Below are positions 61,101 to 64,000 of a stretch of DNA of 64,000 nucleotides, one piece after another (position 1 is the stretch's first letter; every line of letters starts with the position of its first letter). Location of the stretch: the NCBI RefSeq assembly GCF_910596095.1, contig NC_056547.1:28213647-28277646 (forward strand). The letters run 5' to 3'. Both the position numbers and the translations under genes were made by a program. This DNA is from Thunnus maccoyii (Eukaryota; Chordata; Actinopteri; Scombriformes; Scombridae). The notes under the pieces were generated by a model. That model saw nothing but the letters and a program-made list of their open reading frames with translations, was not told where the DNA came from and did not search any database.

Positions 61101-64000
61101 TCTTCCCTGGAGAGGACTGCCACCCGGCCTGTTGTCCAGTCTCAGCCAGTGAAAACTGTACAGCCAGAGCCAGAGAAGATGACAGTCACCTCTTCTCCTG
61201 CTCCTCTGAATATCAGGGAAGTGGAAATGGTGTCTGCCAGTCCAGCCCCACAGAGGAACAAGGAGGACTCCGTGGAAGATTCAGCTCCATCTGCTGCTGG
61301 CATGAAATCTCGTCTACAGAGGCTAGCTGAGCAGAGAAAGTGTTGGGATGGTAAGAATACTTTGTGTATCAGTATTTAAAGACACAATCCATGATCAAGG
61401 TGTAAACAAAAGGGAAGCTTCACACCAAATTAACAAAACACACAGAGTTAGAATCTGCTATAACTGACTGACAGAAGCTAACAGCAGACAACAACCAAAT
61501 CTAAGTGGTTATTGTTTCCTGTTGCTGTGAAAGTTTTGTTGGTCTGGTTTGTGTATATTTGAACCATTTCTCACTATCTTCCTTTTAAAGCTTATTTGGA
61601 ACACAGCTCTACAACATTTGGATCAATTATATATATATATTTTTTTATTTTTTTGGAATCAAAATAGATTGAAAATTTTTCTTCAGTCAGACCATCATGG
61701 TAGCCAGTAAGAGTCAGGTGTCAGAAAGAGGAGGCCACAATGTGTCAAAAGAAAAATGCTGCACCTCTTTTTTCTGTAGTTGTACTGTATGTTGTTGAAA
61801 GGGTCGCTTGGTGTTTAAGCCATCCAAAGTTTGCAAATACTAATTGTCAAGGGTGTGGTATCCACTCTATCAATTGTCTGATAGTCATATAGTCATATTG
61901 ACCTAAATGATACATATTTCTACCTTTTCAGGCACCTCTGATGCAGTTCCTGACAGCACTCCACTGTCCATGTTGAAGAGACAAGCTGATGTCCCACCAG
62001 CTGCTGACCCCACTGTGTCCTCAGGAACTCCACTAGGGAGGAAAGGCAGACTGGCCAACCTTGCTGCCACCATCGGAACCTGGGAAGACGACTTAAGCCA
62101 CGCTAACATTCCTAAACAGAATGTACAAGGGAAGCCTGCTACAGCCTCCGTTCCCAAGTTTGCCAGTAGAGATGCCAGTGTGGCTGCCAGCACTAAACCA
62201 AGCGCTGCAGACAATGTGGCGGCCAGCTCAGCTGCAAGCAGCAAGTTCACACCCAGCTCTGATCAGGTAGGCTTACATTAGAAATGCATTAGTCTTGGAC
62301 AGAGCCTATTACTTCTGTCTGGTTGGTGTTTTATGAGATTTCTAAAACTTTGATGACTGTAGCAGATATTGTGTTAGCAGTCTTCTGCTACATGGTCATT
62401 GAAGCTTTAACTGTTGCAGTTATTATTGTCTGTACCTCATGATCATTGTAATAGAAAATACAATGATTGTTACTGTGATAGCTTCCCCATAACTTCCCAG
62501 AATTCTTCCTTGTATTATAAACCTCTGTGCAGTGTTTTGGTGTCTGATAAGCCTTCCAACTCTTGGATATGTCAGTCAGACTGGATGTCCTGGATGTATA
62601 TGTTGTCTTGCCTTTAGCAACACAAACACACCAACAACGTTAGGTTTTGTTTTTACATAATTGTAGTTTTTAGTCTGAATTTCTGGCCACCATGATGCCC
62701 CAACTTGCATTGTTTTTTAATACGGTTTATAAATGAAGAGACTGGATGTGACTTGGCTATTGTATGACTTTTCAACAGGCGGTGTGTTCTCCTGTTAAGT
62801 CAAGACATGTGGTTCACCCAAGCCCTCAGAAGGCTGACACCCCTGCTGCCAGACCAGCGCTTCAGTCAGTAACAAGTCCTCAGAAGAGCTCCGTCCAGAA
62901 AACAGCCCAACCACCCAGTCCCCAGAAGGCCTGCTCCTCCAGCTCAACATCAGTGCCTCCAAGCCCCCTGAAGAATCAGGCTATTTCCAGGGGTCTCAAC
63001 CTCACCTCCAGCCCTCAGAAGCCAGAACTCCGTGCCAAGCCCACCATTACCGGCCCCTCTGTCCCACAAGAAAAGGCCACTGTTGGAGCTCCTGGTGAGT
63101 CATGTTGCAGGTTATTTTTGTGGGTTCATTCTAAGGTAACGAAAACATAATGATTCTTATTTTCAGGTGATTATATACTAATTAAAACTATCCATTGCCC
63201 ATTAGGTTGGGCAAGTTCAAAGTTGTGAAAACAAGGGTTCCCTCCCGCTGCTGAAAATAATTGATTAATTCTGGAAGGTTATTGATGAAGCTCTAAGACC
63301 TGGTTTTTAATATATTCACCATGCAATAATACTGCAGACAGATTTGATTAGCATCTGATGTTGCAGTTAGTTTGCTCCACATGTATGAAAGAAAATGTTT
63401 TGCATTCTTTTCTTGCACCAGGTGTAAAGTCTTTCTTGGAGCGATTTGGAGAGAGGTACCAGGAGCGAACAAACCAGAGCTCTCCAGCAGGGGGCAGCAC
63501 CCCCCAGCCAAAGACCACCACAGTAACTCCATCAGTTACACCAAACACCAGACTGGTACAGGAGAGGCTGAGAGCTGCCGAGGCTGCAAAAACAACCACT
63601 GCTGATCTCACCCAGAGACAGAAGCTGGTGGGTTAATGTTACGGATACTATAATATATACTCTTATTGTTATGATCAAAATGATTCACAAAAATCCCCCC
63701 TCATTTCAGGAGCGTGAGTCTGAACTGGCTCAGATTCGTAGTCGTTTCCAAAAGGGCAACAACATGTGGAAAAACAAAGATGAAGCAGCAGAAACCAAGA
63801 AAATCACAGACATCAAGGTTGGCTGATAAGTTTGACTTAAGCTCATCTGACAGAAAGTTATGTTTGACATCTCACAAAATATTTACACATTCATAGCACA
63901 TATTATGTAGTATTTAACAAATAATGTACTTCTTAGGAACAGCTGGAAAAGCCTGTGCAGAGTGAAGTTGCCCCAAGTGAGACACTGGATGAACCCACAG
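58144..64000 (+). CDS. anln: Anillin, N-terminal exons 1-8, cut by the window end
   Basis: The exons are 58144-58161, 60687-60837, 60922-61350, 61932-62266, 62779-63094, 63422-63627, 63710-63817 and 63937-64000 (continuing). They join in frame to 542 residues. The start [20 protein letters not shown] matches the invariant anillin N-terminus. A basic segment KRPREPL (about 36-42) is NLS-like. The rest is long, Ser/Pro-rich and disordered, with many SPxK sites. [15 protein letters not shown] and then [15 protein letters not shown] lie within the region that in other anillins binds myosin II and actin. The C-terminal AHD, C2 and PH domains lie beyond the window. The protein scaffolds actin, myosin, septins and RhoA at the cleavage furrow and is nuclear in interphase (family knowledge). 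Confidence 0.97.
58162..60686 (+). other. anln intron 1
   Basis: The first 500 bp are rich in AACGTT hexamers and may extend the regulatory region. A small foldback element lies at 59371-59447. No coding exon was found. Confidence 0.5.
59371..59447. mobile_element. Tc1-like mini foldback (MITE), 77 bp
   Basis: The left arm CATTACCAGTCAAAAGTTGG mirrors the right arm, whose reverse complement starts CAGTACCATTCGAAAGTTTG. TA dinucleotides flank both ends (59369-59370 and 59448-59449). 'ACCAGTCAAAAGTTTGGACACACC' is, as I recall, a common Tc1-type terminus in fish. It lies in anln intron 1. Confidence 0.85.
60687..60837 (+). CDS. anln: anln coding exon 2
   Basis: A 151-bp exon encoding residues 7-56 plus one base, [20 protein letters not shown] then [13 protein letters not shown]. 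The acceptor is AACCAG and the donor AAAG|GTATGA. Confidence 0.97.
60922..61350 (+). CDS. anln: anln coding exon 3
   Basis: A 429-bp exon covering residues 57-199 plus one base, starting [20 protein letters not shown] and ending [15 protein letters not shown]. The [13 protein letters not shown] stretch is a well-conserved anillin segment. The acceptor is GTCCCAG and the donor GATG|GTAAGA. Confidence 0.97.
61351..61931 (+). other. anln intron 3
   Basis: Contains a TA/T-rich low-complexity tract at about 61628-61660. Nothing else is recognised. Confidence 0.4.
61932..62266 (+). CDS. anln: anln coding exon 4
   Basis: A 335-bp exon covering residues 200-311. It includes [20 protein letters not shown], a conserved anillin motif, followed by an Ala/Ser/Thr-rich tail. 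The acceptor is TTTTCAG and the donor CAG|GTAGGC. Confidence 0.97.
62267..62778 (+). other. anln intron 4
   Basis: No feature recognised. A 67-codon ORF at 62414-62617 has no family resemblance. Confidence 0.4.
62779..63094 (+). CDS. anln: anln coding exon 5 (SPxK-rich)
   Basis: A 316-bp exon covering residues 312-416 plus one base. It contains six S-P-x-K sites (SPVK, SPQK four times, SPLK) in about 105 residues, consistent with CDK1 phosphorylation, plus PxxP stretches. The acceptor is TTCAACAG and the donor CCTG|GTGAGT. Confidence 0.97.
63095..63421 (+). other. anln intron 5
   Basis: A 327-bp intron ending in acceptor TTGCACCAG. No other feature. Confidence 0.4.
63422..63627 (+). CDS. 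anln: anln coding exon 6
   Basis: A 206-bp exon covering residues 417-485, [20 protein letters not shown] then [20 protein letters not shown]. The helical Arg/Glu-rich segments fit the myosin/actin-binding part of anillin. The donor is CTG|GTGGGT. Confidence 0.97.
63710..63817 (+). CDS. anln: anln coding exon 7
   Basis: A 108-bp exon in phase 0 encoding residues 486-521, [20 protein letters not shown] then [16 protein letters not shown]. The acceptor is CATTTCAG. The donor AAG|GTTGGC is weak. Confidence 0.95.
63937..64000 (+). CDS. anln: anln coding exon 8 (partial, continues beyond the window)
   Basis: From acceptor CTTCTTAG, encodes [20 protein letters not shown] then T. It remains open at the last base of the window. 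Confidence 0.9.

Overview
The window is nuclear DNA from a vertebrate, almost certainly a teleost and probably a percomorph. Its genes are split by GT-AG introns. It carries long TG microsatellites, AACGTT-rich promoter sequence, and fish-type Tc1, hAT, foldback and LINE debris. Nothing prokaryotic is present. No species can be named from the sequence alone.

Three protein genes are recognised, in the order known from human 7p14: eepd1 (+, 4837-36891, complete, 7 coding exons, 556 aa), matcap2/KIAA0895 (-, 46824-56312, complete, 7 coding exons, 508 aa from the upstream start) and anln/anillin (+, from 58144, the first 8 exons, cut by the window end after residue 542). eepd1 and matcap2 converge across about 7-9 kb of repeat-rich sequence. 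matcap2 and anln are head to head, with about 1.8 kb between their start codons. eepd1 encodes a membrane-anchored protein with two HhH motifs and an EEP nuclease-fold domain. matcap2 encodes a predicted microtubule tyrosine carboxypeptidase. anln encodes the cytokinetic-ring scaffold. They share a syntenic block, not a pathway.

Layout: 1-4400 holds dispersed repeats, a perfect 14-bp hairpin and a degenerate pyrimidine-rich tract upstream of eepd1. Region 4.4-37.2 kb is eepd1. Its introns hold a broken antisense ORF of transposon type (10.8-12.0 kb), an internally deleted LINE (14.8-15.6 kb), a dispersed-repeat family, a Tc1-like remnant (23.9-24.4 kb), a small foldback element, a 75-bp TG tract and an irregular AAGTC-rich satellite. 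Region 37.2-44.3 kb is intergenic and contains an unusual 3.4-kb C-rich composite repeat (40.05-43.46 kb) with a 28-29-bp minisatellite. Region 44.3-56.4 kb is matcap2. A foldback element lies at 45.4-46.2 kb. Intron 2 contains a long-terminal-inverted-repeat element with a 9-bp target duplication, interrupted by a hAT-like element with its own 8-bp target duplication. Region 56.4-58.1 kb is the divergent promoter region, including a palindromic CHR motif and two CCAAT boxes before anln.

The observations most worth a second look are the nested transposon, the C-rich composite element, the substituted catalytic positions in the eepd1 nuclease domain, and the matcap2 metalloprotease motif split by an intron. 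I found no evidence for a wholly new biological system.
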